Shown here: positions 6,332-14,714 of the stretch, in pieces
Position numbering within the stretch: position 1 is the stretch's first letter
How the letters are laid out: each line of letters begins with the position of its first letter
From: JAGNZR01 sp051648485
GTDB taxonomy: Bacteria; Fusobacteriota; Fusobacteriia; Fusobacteriales; Fusobacteriaceae
Direction: 5' to 3'
DNA length: 24,273 nt
Assembly: GCA_051648485.1 (NCBI GenBank)
Contig: JBOFFH010000042.1
Span: 1-24,273 of the forward strand
The notes under the pieces: generated by a model
Told to the model about the DNA's origin: nothing
Database searches by the model: none
The model's input: only the letters and a program-made list of their open reading frames with translations
Position numbers and translations under genes: made by a program

Positions 6332-7660
6332 TTAGTCTAGTATTGGTCCAACTAAATCGTAGTCAAAATTTTGTTCTATTCTAACTTTAACTATTTCTCC
6401 TGGTTTTGCAGTTCCATCTGTAGTTAAAACTTTTCCATCTATTTCTAGAGCCTGACCTTGAGTTCTTCCTTCTAGCATATATTCACTCTCTGAAGATATA
6501 CCATCTATCATAACCTCTATTTCAGTACCTATTAATTCGTGATTACGTTGTTCTACTAAGTGAGCTTGAAGAGAATTCAATTCAGTCCATCTCTCTGTTT
6601 TTATATCTTCTGGAACTTGATTTGGTAAATCATGAGCCACAGTTCCTTCTTCACGAGAGTATTTAAATACTCCAACATAGTTGAAATTAAACTCTCTTAC
6701 GAACTCTTTTAACTCTTCGAAATCCTCTTCTGTTTCTCCAGGGAATCCTACTATTACAGTGGTTCTAATTGTTGACTCAGGTATTTCTGTACGAATTTTA
6801 TTCAAAATTCCACGAATTTGATCTCCTGAATTAGCTCTTTTCATATTTCTTAAAATATTTCCTGAAATATGCTGAATAGGTACATCAAAATATTTACAAA
6901 TTTTTGGTTCATTTTTCATAACCTCTATCATCTCTTCTGTTAAAGAGTTAGGGAACATGTAATAGCATCTAATCCACTCTATTCCATCTATTTTTACTAA
7001 CTCTTTCAAAAGTTCAGGTAGTGCTTTTTTATTGTATAAATCCAATCCATACTCAGTTGTTTCTTGAGCTAAAAGATTTATCTCTTTTACACCTGCTGCT
7101 GCTAGATTTTTAACCTCTGCTACCACATCTTCTATTGTTCTACTACGTAAATCTCCACGAAGTTGTGGAATTATGCAGTAAGTGCAACGCCTGTTGCAAC
7201 CTTCTGCTATCTTTACATAAGCTGTATGAGGATTAGTTGTTAAAATTCTATCTGTTGTAGCTGATGGTAAAAAATCAAAAGTTGAAGTATAAGTTACTTT
7301 TTCATCTCTTAAAACTTTATCAACAATTTCTTCTATTTTATGAATTTCACCAGTTCCTACAACTGCATCTACTTCTGGCATTTCAGTTAAAATCTCATCA
7401 GCATATCTCTGAGCTAAACACCCTGCTACTATTATTTTTTTTAATTTAGCAGTTTTTTTATATTCTGATATTTCTAATATATTTTGAATAGATTCTTCTT
7501 TTGCATCTCCTATAAAACCACAAGTGTTTATAATGGCAAAATCAGCCTCTTTTATATCATTCGTAAGTTCAAAACCTTTTTTATTTACTAAAATTCCTAT
7601 AAGAATTTCACTGTCTACTAAATTTTTACTACAACCTAAACTAACAATAGCTAATTTCAT
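6332..7660 (-). CDS. rimO: Ribosomal protein S12 methylthiotransferase
   Basis: RimO adds a methylthio group to the conserved aspartate of ribosomal protein S12, using SAM and two 4Fe-4S clusters. The N-terminal UPF0004 domain opens with MKLAIVSLGCSKN and carries three cluster cysteines at 10, 47 and 81. The radical-SAM domain has GCNRRCTYC with cysteines at 155, 159 and 162. A C-terminal TRAM domain covers about 375-442. The starting signature SLGCSKNLVDSE points to RimO over its tRNA-modifying relative MiaB, as does the 442-residue length. The GAGGTG ribosome site is well placed. It lies 32 bases after pnp and before pgsA in the same direction. Confidence 0.96.
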   Translation of the reverse strand: MKLAIVSLGCSKNLVDSEILIGILVNKKGFELTNDIKEADFAIINTCGFIGDAKEESIQNILEISEYKKTAKLKKIIVAGCLAQRYADEILTEMPEVDAVVGTGEIHKIEEIVDKVLRDEKVTYTSTFDFLPSATTDRILTTNPHTAYVKIAEGCNRRCTYCIIPQLRGDLRSRTIEDVVAEVKNLAAAGVKEINLLAQETTEYGLDLYNKKALPELLKELVKIDGIEWIRCYYMFPNSLTEEMIEVMKNEPKICKYFDVPIQHISGNILRNMKRANSGDQIRGILNKIRTEIPESTIRTTVIVGFPGETEEDFEELKEFVREFNFNYVGVFKYSREEGTVAHDLPNQVPEDIKTERWTELNSLQAHLVEQRNHELIGTEIEVMIDGISSESEYMLEGRTQGQALEIDGKVLTTDGTAKPGEIVKVRIEQNFDYDLVGPILD

Positions 7661-7692
7661 TTTACACCTCTATCTTTTAAATTCTTAAATAT

Positions 7693-9789
7693 TTATATTC
7701 CTTTTTTAGTTAAGCTTACTTTTCCATTTTCAACAGCTTTAACTTTAACTGGGAATACATCTCCAACTTTTAGTACATCTTCTACATTAGCTACTCTTTC
7801 GTTAGAAATTTCAGAAATATGAAGAAGTCCCTCTTTTCCTGGAAGTATTTCCATAAATGCTCCAAACTTTTGGATTCCTACTACTTTACCTGTATACATC
7901 TCTCCAACTTCTACATCTTTAACATATCCATTGATTAATGTTACTGTTTGCTCCAATACTTCTAAGTTAGCAGCAAACACTACTACTTTACCTGTATCAT
8001 CTATATCTACAGTTGCTCCTGTAGTTTCTATGATTCCTTTGATATTTTTTCCTCCAGGTCCAATTAATACAGCAATTTTATCTTTTGGTATCATAAGTTG
8101 GTGTATTCTTGGCACATTTTCTTTTAAAGGATTAGTTGTTGGGATAGTGTTATTCATAACTGCTAATATCTGATTTCTAGCTACTAAAGCTTGATCTAAA
8201 GCTATTTTTAGTATCTCTTCATTTATTCCAGTTATTTTCATATCCATTTGAAGAGCTGTTATTCCCTTCGCAGTTCCAGCTACTTTAAAGTCCATATCTC
8301 CTAAGTGATCTTCTAGTCCCATGATATCTGTTAAAACAACATAGTCGTCTCCCTCTTTGATAAGTCCCATAGCTATTCCAGCTACGTGCTCACGAATAGG
8401 TACTCCTGCATGCATAAGAGCCAGTGATCCACCACAAATTGAAGCTTGAGAAGATGAACCATTAGATTCTGTAATTTCAGAAACTAATCTGATTGTGTAT
8501 GGGAAATCTTCATGTGAAGGAAGTACATAGCTAAGTGCTCTTTCAGCAAGTGCTCCATGACCTAATTCACGACGACCTGGTGCTCCCATTCTTCCTGTTT
8601 CACCAACTGAATATGGTGGGAAGTTATAGTGTAGATAAAACTTTTTATAGTGCTCACTTTCTAATGAATCAACCAATTGCTCATCTTGCTTAGAACCTAG
8701 AGTTGCTACAACTATTGCTTGAGTTTCTCCTCTTGTGAACATAGCTGAACCATGTGGAATAGGAAGTGTTCCTATCTCAGCATATAATCCTCTTATTTCA
8801 TCTGTTTTTCTTCCATCTACTCTATGCTTATGAAAAACAATAGCTTCTCTTACTAATTGTTTCATTAAGTCATGGTAGTAACTTGCAAATTCTCCACCGA
8901 TATCTGAAGGAACAACCTCGTCTTCACCAGGGAAATTAGCTGCTTTAAACTTTTCAAAAAGTTCTTCTTCTAAATTATCTATTGCTTCTTCACGCTCTAA
9001 TTTTCCAACTGTTAAAACTGCTTTCATAAGTCCATCTTTTCCATTAGCATCTATAAAATCTTTAACCAACGCTAAAGGTTCTGGAGCTGTGAAAACCATT
9101 TTCTCTTTTCCAACTAAAGCTTTGAATTCTTCTTGGAAAGCACAAAGTCTTTTAATATTTTCATGAGCGAACATCATTGCTTTTAACATAACTTCTTCTG
9201 AAACTTCAGAAGCTCCAGCTTCAACCATGTTTATTGCATTAGCTGTTCCAGCTACTATTAAATCTAACTCACTCATTTCTAATTGGTCTGGAGTAGGATT
9301 CAATACGAATTCACCATCTACAAGTCCAACTACAACTCCTGCTACTGGTCCCATAAAAGGTAAGTCTGAAATCACAAGTGCCAATGATGACATTGTTATT
9401 CCTAAATGATCTATTTGATTTTTTCCGTCATAAGAAAGAGCTGTATTAACTATTTGTACATCATAGTTAAATCCTTCTTCAAACATTGGACGAATTGGTC
9501 TGTCTATAAGTCTTGAGCTAAGTATTCCATCAGTTGATGGTCTGCTTTCACGCTTATTGAATCCACCAGGAAATTTTCCACCCGCATAAAATTTTTCTAC
9601 ATACTCAACAGTAAGTGGGAAAAAGTTTATTCCAAGTTTTGGTGCTTTACTACGATTTACAGTAGTTAAAAACATTGAATCTCCATAATGAGACATTATT
9701 GCTCCATTTGACTGTCTAGCAATTTTTCCAGTTGATACTGTTAGGGTTCTTCCACCTAATTCTATTGATAATTTTGTTTCTTTAAACAT
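7693..9789 (-). CDS. pnp: Polyribonucleotide nucleotidyltransferase (PNPase)
   Basis: PNPase degrades RNA 3' to 5' by phosphorolysis and can also add tails; it acts as a cytosolic trimer, often with a helicase and RNase E/Y. Of 698 residues, the first RNase PH-like core is about 1-220, an all-helical linker follows, and the second, catalytic RNase PH core is about 310-540. The latter carries SNGSSSQASICGGSLALM and DIMGLEDHLGDMDFKVAGT, whose aspartates bind metal. A KH domain with IGPGGKNIKGI (about 567-628) and an S1 domain (about 629-698) end the protein just after the S1 fold. The GGAGG site is well placed before the ATG. It is the first gene after a strong promoter at 9909-9937, with a leader of about 112 bases, where PNPase autoregulation acts in other bacteria; no clear leader hairpin was found. 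Confidence 0.98.
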   Translation of the reverse strand: MFKETKLSIELGGRTLTVSTGKIARQSNGAIMSHYGDSMFLTTVNRSKAPKLGINFFPLTVEYVEKFYAGGKFPGGFNKRESRPSTDGILSSRLIDRPIRPMFEEGFNYDVQIVNTALSYDGKNQIDHLGITMSSLALVISDLPFMGPVAGVVVGLVDGEFVLNPTPDQLEMSELDLIVAGTANAINMVEAGASEVSEEVMLKAMMFAHENIKRLCAFQEEFKALVGKEKMVFTAPEPLALVKDFIDANGKDGLMKAVLTVGKLEREEAIDNLEEELFEKFKAANFPGEDEVVPSDIGGEFASYYHDLMKQLVREAIVFHKHRVDGRKTDEIRGLYAEIGTLPIPHGSAMFTRGETQAIVVATLGSKQDEQLVDSLESEHYKKFYLHYNFPPYSVGETGRMGAPGRRELGHGALAERALSYVLPSHEDFPYTIRLVSEITESNGSSSQASICGGSLALMHAGVPIREHVAGIAMGLIKEGDDYVVLTDIMGLEDHLGDMDFKVAGTAKGITALQMDMKITGINEEILKIALDQALVARNQILAVMNNTIPTTNPLKENVPRIHQLMIPKDKIAVLIGPGGKNIKGIIETTGATVDIDDTGKVVVFAANLEVLEQTVTLINGYVKDVEVGEMYTGKVVGIQKFGAFMEILPGKEGLLHISEISNERVANVEDVLKVGDVFPVKVKAVENGKVSLTKKGI

Positions 9790-9908
9790 ATCTACCTCCG
9801 TTTTTTTTTGATTTTGGAGTTAAATAGAAAATAATAAGGGACAAAGAAAAAAACAAATTTTCACCTTTATCTCTTACTACTTTCCTAAAATTCCTCCATA
9901 TCTCAAGT

Positions 9909-9937
9909 ATTATACCACCTTTTACAAAAAAAATCAA
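9909..9937 (-). promoter_or_regulatory. Promoter of the pnp cluster
   Basis: On the minus strand TTGATT (9932-9937) lies 17 bases from a perfect TATAAT (9909-9914) preceded by TGG, an extended -10. The predicted start is near 9902, about 112 bases before the pnp ATG. Its -35 overlaps the upstream part of the divergent aroA promoter. Confidence 0.8.
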
Positions 9938-9953
9938 AAAGAACATGAATATG

Positions 9954-9962
9954 TGGTAAAAT
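9954..9962 (+). promoter_or_regulatory. aroA promoter, extended -10
   Basis: TGG-TAAAAT on the plus strand forms an extended -10 about 28 bases before the aroA ATG. The -35 region (about 9934-9939) has no good match, so it would rely on the extension. The same TGTGGTAAAAT string occurs in the promoter at 23276-23286. Confidence 0.55.
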
Positions 9963-9989
9963 GTATCAAATATATTTTCGAGGTGAAAC

Positions 9990-11282
9990 ATGCAAATTAA
10001 TTACTCTGTAAAACCTAATAAAAACTTTTATTTAGAAGTAGAACTTCCAGGTTCCAAATCCATTAGCAATCGTGCAGTTATTTTGTCAGCTTTATCTGGA
10101 AAAAAAGTCATTTTAAAAAATTTTTTAACTAGTGATGATACGAATTATATGATAGATGGTCTTAAAAAATTAGGAAACCAGATCTATTTCTCTGAAGATA
10201 ACAAAAATCTGACTATTATCGGAAATTCTAAAAGAAATTTTGGAAAAATAGAACTTTTCACAGGAAATGCTGGAACTATGATGAGATTCCTTTCAGCTTA
10301 TATTTTAACAGGAAAAGGTGAAATAACTTTAATTGGAGATAATAGAATGAATATGAGGCCAATAAAAGATTTAGTCAACTCTTTAACTGAGTTAGGAGCC
10401 AAGGTCACTTATCTGAATTCTGAAGGATATCCTCCTATTAAAATCATTTCAAAAGGTGAAATTTCAAACAATTGTATAATTGTAGATTCTTCTGTCAGTA
10501 GTCAATACCTCACAGCCTTACTTCTATCTGCTGGTTATTACTCTTGCATTTTAAATATAAATATACCAAATGAAAAAATAGTTTCAAGACCTTATATTGA
10601 TATGAGTTTAAAAATGATCCAACAATTTGGGGGTAATGTTTTAGAAAACAAAAAAAACTCACATTTCAGAGTAACTCCTAGCGAATACTTTTTAACTCAG
10701 TATTTAATTGAAGGAGATATGTCAGGAGCTTCCTATTTTTTAGCTATGGCTCTTATCACTAACTCTACTATAAAAATAGATAATTTTTTTAAAAATAGTC
10801 TTCAAGGAGACAAGCAATTTTTAAATATTTTTTTAAGATTAGGTGGTACAATTTTAGAAGAATCTGATTTTTCTATTACTGTTAAAGGAGTTGAAACTTA
10901 TCCAGGTATAGATATCGATTTAAACGATGCTCCTGATATTGCTCAAACTTTAGCAGTTGTAGCTCTTTTTGCCACTACTAAAACTATTATTAGAAACGTT
11001 CATAATATGAGGGTAAAGGAAACTGATAGAATAGTAGCTTTAAAAAATGAAATTACAAAACTCGGTGGAATTTTTAAAGAATGGGAAGATGGATTTTCTG
11101 TTACACCTTCAGAAAATTATAACCCTGCTGAAATAGATACATACAACGATCATCGTATGGCTATGTCTTTTGCTCTTGCAGGTCTTAGAATCAAAGGTGT
11201 CATTATAAAAGATTCACCATGTGTTTCTAAAACTTTTCCTGATTTTTTCAAAATTTTTGACAAAATTTATATTTCAAAATAG
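9990..11282 (+). CDS. aroA: 3-phosphoshikimate 1-carboxyvinyltransferase (EPSP synthase)
   Basis: The sixth enzyme of the shikimate pathway joins phosphoenolpyruvate to shikimate 3-phosphate. The 430-residue protein has the two-lobed family layout. Recognisable motifs are LPGSKSISNRA with the PEP-contacting Lys (23), GNAGTMMRF (92-100), GDNRMNMRP, VKETDRI and the late YNDHRMAMSFAL. At the position of Pro101 in the E. coli enzyme there is Phe (residue 100), a natural family variant. GAGGTG lies six bases before the ATG. It stands alone on the plus strand between the divergent pnp promoter and a bidirectional terminator, away from other aro genes, so it seems to be a single-gene unit. Confidence 0.97.
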   Translation: MQINYSVKPNKNFYLEVELPGSKSISNRAVILSALSGKKVILKNFLTSDDTNYMIDGLKKLGNQIYFSEDNKNLTIIGNSKRNFGKIELFTGNAGTMMRFLSAYILTGKGEITLIGDNRMNMRPIKDLVNSLTELGAKVTYLNSEGYPPIKIISKGEISNNCIIVDSSVSSQYLTALLLSAGYYSCILNINIPNEKIVSRPYIDMSLKMIQQFGGNVLENKKNSHFRVTPSEYFLTQYLIEGDMSGASYFLAMALITNSTIKIDNFFKNSLQGDKQFLNIFLRLGGTILEESDFSITVKGVETYPGIDIDLNDAPDIAQTLAVVALFATTKTIIRNVHNMRVKETDRIVALKNEITKLGGIFKEWEDGFSVTPSENYNPAEIDTYNDHRMAMSFALAGLRIKGVIIKDSPCVSKTFPDFFKIFDKIYISK

Positions 11283-11285
11283 ATA

Positions 11286-11332
11286 AAAAAATTGGAGTCA
11301 TCAACATTTTAATTTTGAATAACTCCAATTTT
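11286..11332. terminator. Bidirectional terminator between aroA and the autotransporter gene
   Basis: A perfect 12-pair stem, AAAAATTGGAGT with ACTCCAATTTTT (11286-11297 with 11321-11332), with a 23-base loop, has T-runs on both strands. It lies 4 bases after the aroA stop and 7 bases after the stop of the convergent gene, so it can serve both. Confidence 0.85.
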
Positions 11333-11339
11333 TAATTTT

Positions 11340-13655
11340 TTATTCTAAATAGTAACCTATATTTAACTGATATAACCACTCTTTCATATCGTCATTTTTA
11401 GAAATCGATAAATTTATAGGACCAAATATAGTTTTGTATCCTAAAGAGAATTCATATCCATTTACAAAATCCTTCCACAATTGTCTATTTATTGAAGATT
11501 CATCAATTCCTTTTTCTGAAAAACTTCCCAAATTATATTTTCCGGTAAAATAAAAATTGTCTAGTATTTTATACTGAATTCCTGTCTGAAATATTATTGC
11601 TCCAGAAGTCATTTTTTCTTGAAAGTGATAACCTGAGAAAGCCAATTCAGTCTTTTTTAAATTATTATAAAACCCACCTAACTTTATATACTTATTAAGT
11701 GGAACTGAATCTCCAGATATGGCACCTCCTGAAACTTCACTAAACATAGATATTTTTTCTGTAAGATAAAAATTTTGTTTGCCCGAATAAATAGGTCCAT
11801 AAAAATTAACGGGTTTTTCATAAGAAAAAACTGCTCCACCCCAAATATAATGTAGATCTAGTTTCCCTCCTTTAGTTGGAAACATCGAATCATTTAAATT
11901 GTCGTAAGCTAATTTAAAAAAACCATCTCCAAAAATTGTTTTATCGTTATATCTTTCCATATTTTTACTTCCCGTGTCTAATTCTAATTCTGTTTTGTGG
12001 ATGTTTAATCCATAAACTAAGAAAATTTGATCTCTTATTTGAGAAGATATTCCAAATTTTAAACTAAGTTCTTTTTCTCTATATTTAGCCAGTTTCTTAC
12101 CTTTTTGATACAATATAAAAGGGTGTTCATTATAACTCAAAGCCGAAATTATTCCTATTTTATTAGATAATCCATAATATGAAAAATTACTTATCTCAGC
12201 ACCAAAATAATCTCCAAAATTTAACCCTGCGTTTGTCAAAGAACCTGTTTTTCCAAATTTCAAAATATTTGTATTCACATTAAAAATTGTTCCATAATCA
12301 GAACGATAGTTAACACCCATTCCAAGAGTGTTAGCTGGTTTTTCATCTATGTCTAAAATTAAAAATTTTCTATTTTCTGAAAATGTATAATATACTTTTT
12401 CTATATAATCTAAATTATTTATTCTTTGAAAAAACTTATCAAAATCTTCTTTAATTAATTCTTTATTTTTATAATCTTTAAATAACTCTTTTATAGTTTC
12501 TTTAAGTTCCACTGATAAATTTTCATTTTTAAATTGAATTTTTTCTATTGAAATTTTTTCGAAATCTGCATTTTTAATTTTAAGTTTTTCTTGTTTGTTT
12601 TTTCGACTAACTTTTTCAACAATATTCGCTGATTTTATTTTTTCTATTTGTTCGAGTGTAGCATTTTCTCCTGCTAAAATTATCTTTTTTATTTCAGAAA
12701 AATCCGTGGAAGAAATTCCATTCAACTCAGGAGTAATTACAAAAGTTGCCATTTCTCTTTGCTCTTTATTTCCTTTAGAACTATATATTCCTAAAAGTTT
12801 ATTAAAAACAGTTACTATATCATATCTATCTTCCTCTTTTAAAACAGCAGTTACATCACTTCCAATTATAACCTCTGCTCCCATATCCAATATATCTTCC
12901 ACAGGAAAATTTCTTGCAATCATTCCGTCTATGTAAGGGGTTTCACCTATTCTAACAGGATCTGTTAATGTTGGAATAGCTATACTTGCGTTGAGTACTC
13001 TTGCTAAATCTCCATTTTTAAAAGCAACTCCTTCTCCTGTGTTGAGATTTGTTGCTATTATTCTTAAAGGAATAGGAAGCTTATCAAAATCTTGTTCACT
13101 ATCATATCCTTTTAACAATTCTTTTAATTTAAGATAACTAGCATTGTTATCTGTTAATCCTTTTGGAAGAGAAAAATTTAAGGATTTATCGTATCTGAGT
13201 GTAGCTATAGATTTATTTTTTTTAAGTCTAGTTTCTAAAGGGGATTTACTTCTATCATTTTCTCCGCTTAAAATTTCTTTTAAATCTAAATTATAACTCA
13301 GTTCTTCTATCTCAGCTGGTGTGTACCCTATTGAATAAAGTGTAGCTATTATTGCTCCCATACTAGTTCCTGTTATATAATCTATCTTTATTCCATTTTT
13401 TTCTAAAGCTTTTAAAACTCCTATATGTGCAAAACCTTTGGCTCCACCACCACTAAGAACTAAACCAATTTTTTTTCTTTTTTCATTTGAAAATTTATTC
13501 TTTTCTTTTTTGTTTTGGAGTTTCTCAATTTTTAATTCTATTGTTTTGATCTCTTTTTTTAATTTTAAAATTTCTCTATCTTCTTCTACTATTGAAGGAT
13601 AAAGCTTGATAAAATTTAAGAAAAATATAAAAATCAATATTTTGCCATTTTTCAT
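11340..13655 (-). CDS. fplA: Type Vd autotransporter phospholipase (FplA-like patatin)
   Basis: Outer-membrane autotransporter with a patatin phospholipase as passenger. Residues 1-22 are a signal peptide, 26-55 a charged coiled coil, about 63-300 the patatin domain, about 365-445 a POTRA-like domain, and about 446-771 a beta-barrel with alternating aromatic strands ending GYYLE. The patatin has SGGGAKG as oxyanion loop, GTSMG with nucleophile Ser98, and YIDGM with Asp243 of the Ser-Asp dyad. As I recall, Fusobacterium nucleatum FplA uses the same Ser98 and Asp243, and its length is close (about 760), so this is probably the orthologue. FplA cleaves phospholipids as a type A1 enzyme and can be released from the surface. 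It is the last gene of an eight-gene run, 26 bases after holA, and ends at a terminator. Substrate and host role here are inferred. Confidence 0.93.
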   Translation of the reverse strand: MKNGKILIFIFFLNFIKLYPSIVEEDREILKLKKEIKTIELKIEKLQNKKEKNKFSNEKRKKIGLVLSGGGAKGFAHIGVLKALEKNGIKIDYITGTSMGAIIATLYSIGYTPAEIEELSYNLDLKEILSGENDRSKSPLETRLKKNKSIATLRYDKSLNFSLPKGLTDNNASYLKLKELLKGYDSEQDFDKLPIPLRIIATNLNTGEGVAFKNGDLARVLNASIAIPTLTDPVRIGETPYIDGMIARNFPVEDILDMGAEVIIGSDVTAVLKEEDRYDIVTVFNKLLGIYSSKGNKEQREMATFVITPELNGISSTDFSEIKKIILAGENATLEQIEKIKSANIVEKVSRKNKQEKLKIKNADFEKISIEKIQFKNENLSVELKETIKELFKDYKNKELIKEDFDKFFQRINNLDYIEKVYYTFSENRKFLILDIDEKPANTLGMGVNYRSDYGTIFNVNTNILKFGKTGSLTNAGLNFGDYFGAEISNFSYYGLSNKIGIISALSYNEHPFILYQKGKKLAKYREKELSLKFGISSQIRDQIFLVYGLNIHKTELELDTGSKNMERYNDKTIFGDGFFKLAYDNLNDSMFPTKGGKLDLHYIWGGAVFSYEKPVNFYGPIYSGKQNFYLTEKISMFSEVSGGAISGDSVPLNKYIKLGGFYNNLKKTELAFSGYHFQEKMTSGAIIFQTGIQYKILDNFYFTGKYNLGSFSEKGIDESSINRQLWKDFVNGYEFSLGYKTIFGPINLSISKNDDMKEWLYQLNIGYYLE

Positions 13656-13681
13656 TTTATGACCTCACAATTGCAAGATTT

Positions 13682-14701
13682 TTAGTTTTCACTAAAAAAT
13701 TTTAAAATATACTCTATCACACTTATCGTTTCGGGTACACTTCCACTTTTTCCTAAAAATTCGATTTCAGGTATTTCATTCAATCTTTTTTTTAAAAAAT
13801 TAACTTCATAATTTTTGGCAACCTCTATCTTTAGAAAAACTTGATAAGGGTGCAGTGGTTGATTTTTTCTATAATTTTTAAAATGTTTATTAAATTTAGG
13901 ATAACTTTCTTTGAACTGATTGTAATTTATTCTAGAATCTATTTCACCAGATTCTAAAACGAGTTTTATTTTAAGTAATGTTAAAATTTCTTCATATATT
14001 ATACTTAAAAAGCTATAATATTGTTTTTCTTCTTCTAAAGTGACTATTAATTTATTTGTCTCTTTTTTTTTCAACATTTCTTCTATCGAAGTTTTCAAAT
14101 TAAACTCTTCTGTTTTACTTATAATATTTTTTATCTTTTCTAAAGAATATTCTTCTTCGCCTAAAAAAATTTTAATTTTTTCAACTTCATTTTTCACCTT
14201 ATAAAACTCTTCGCCAATAATTTCTAGAAGTTTCTCAGCTTGCTTTTCTTCAATATTAAGATTTCTTGTCACATAAAAAATTGCTGATTTTCTTTCATTT
14301 TCTTTTCTTTTACAATGAATTTCACCTAATTTTTCAAAGCTTTCAATCAGTTTCTTTTTAGATTTTTGAGAAGTCAAATCTGCTTCATCTTCTCTTTTTC
14401 CATATTCGTTAAAAAACTCTTCGTAAACTATTACTATCTCTTTTGTAGCTAAATTAAAAACTTCTAAAGTTTTTATAAATTTTTCTTTATGTTTTAAAGC
14501 TTCAAATCTTTTTACCACCATTAACTCTATATCTCCAAAAATAGAATTTTGAGCAACATCTTCTAAAAATTTTTCACTTTCATTTTGTGAAAAGTCATAA
14601 TACCTTTCATCTATTCCATAATTTTTTTCTTTTAATTCTTTCAAAGTTTCTTCGAATTTTATTTGTAAAGGAGCTCCATCTCCATAAAGAAAGTAAAGCA
14701 T
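13682..14701 (-). CDS. holA: DNA polymerase III delta subunit
   Basis: HolA is the delta subunit of the clamp loader; it opens the sliding clamp during replication. The 339-residue protein starts MLYFLYGDGAPLQIKFEE, the usual degenerate nucleotide-binding start of the family with no working Walker A. It continues with the ERYYDF, SIFGDIELMVVKRFEAL and EIVIVYEE segments of the AAA-like domain. The C-terminal third is an all-helical region ending with VIEYILKFFSEN. Sequence conservation in this family is low, so the call rests on the N-terminal pattern, length and layout. A GGGGTGA site precedes the ATG by five bases. It lies 13 bases after the methyltransferase gene and 26 before the autotransporter gene. 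Confidence 0.88.
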   Translation of the reverse strand: MLYFLYGDGAPLQIKFEETLKELKEKNYGIDERYYDFSQNESEKFLEDVAQNSIFGDIELMVVKRFEALKHKEKFIKTLEVFNLATKEIVIVYEEFFNEYGKREDEADLTSQKSKKKLIESFEKLGEIHCKRKENERKSAIFYVTRNLNIEEKQAEKLLEIIGEEFYKVKNEVEKIKIFLGEEEYSLEKIKNIISKTEEFNLKTSIEEMLKKKETNKLIVTLEEEKQYYSFLSIIYEEILTLLKIKLVLESGEIDSRINYNQFKESYPKFNKHFKNYRKNQPLHPYQVFLKIEVAKNYEVNFLKKRLNEIPEIEFLGKSGSVPETISVIEYILKFFSEN

Positions 14702-14714
14702 CTAATCACCCCGT

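Noticed and set aside
9790..9902. A riboswitch or RNase III-type hairpin in the pnp leader
   Set aside because: Only a weak GAATTTT/AAAATTT pairing was found; not enough for a structured leader.
9782..9991. A 69-residue open frame on the minus strand between aroA and pnp
   Set aside because: It starts at the aroA ATG, upstream of the pnp promoter (start near 9902), overlaps the pnp start by eight bases and has no ribosome site. It is read-through of a non-coding promoter and leader region.
12595..12936. A 113-residue open frame on the plus strand
   Set aside because: It lies antisense to the FplA-like gene, with low-complexity hydrophobic content and no start signals.
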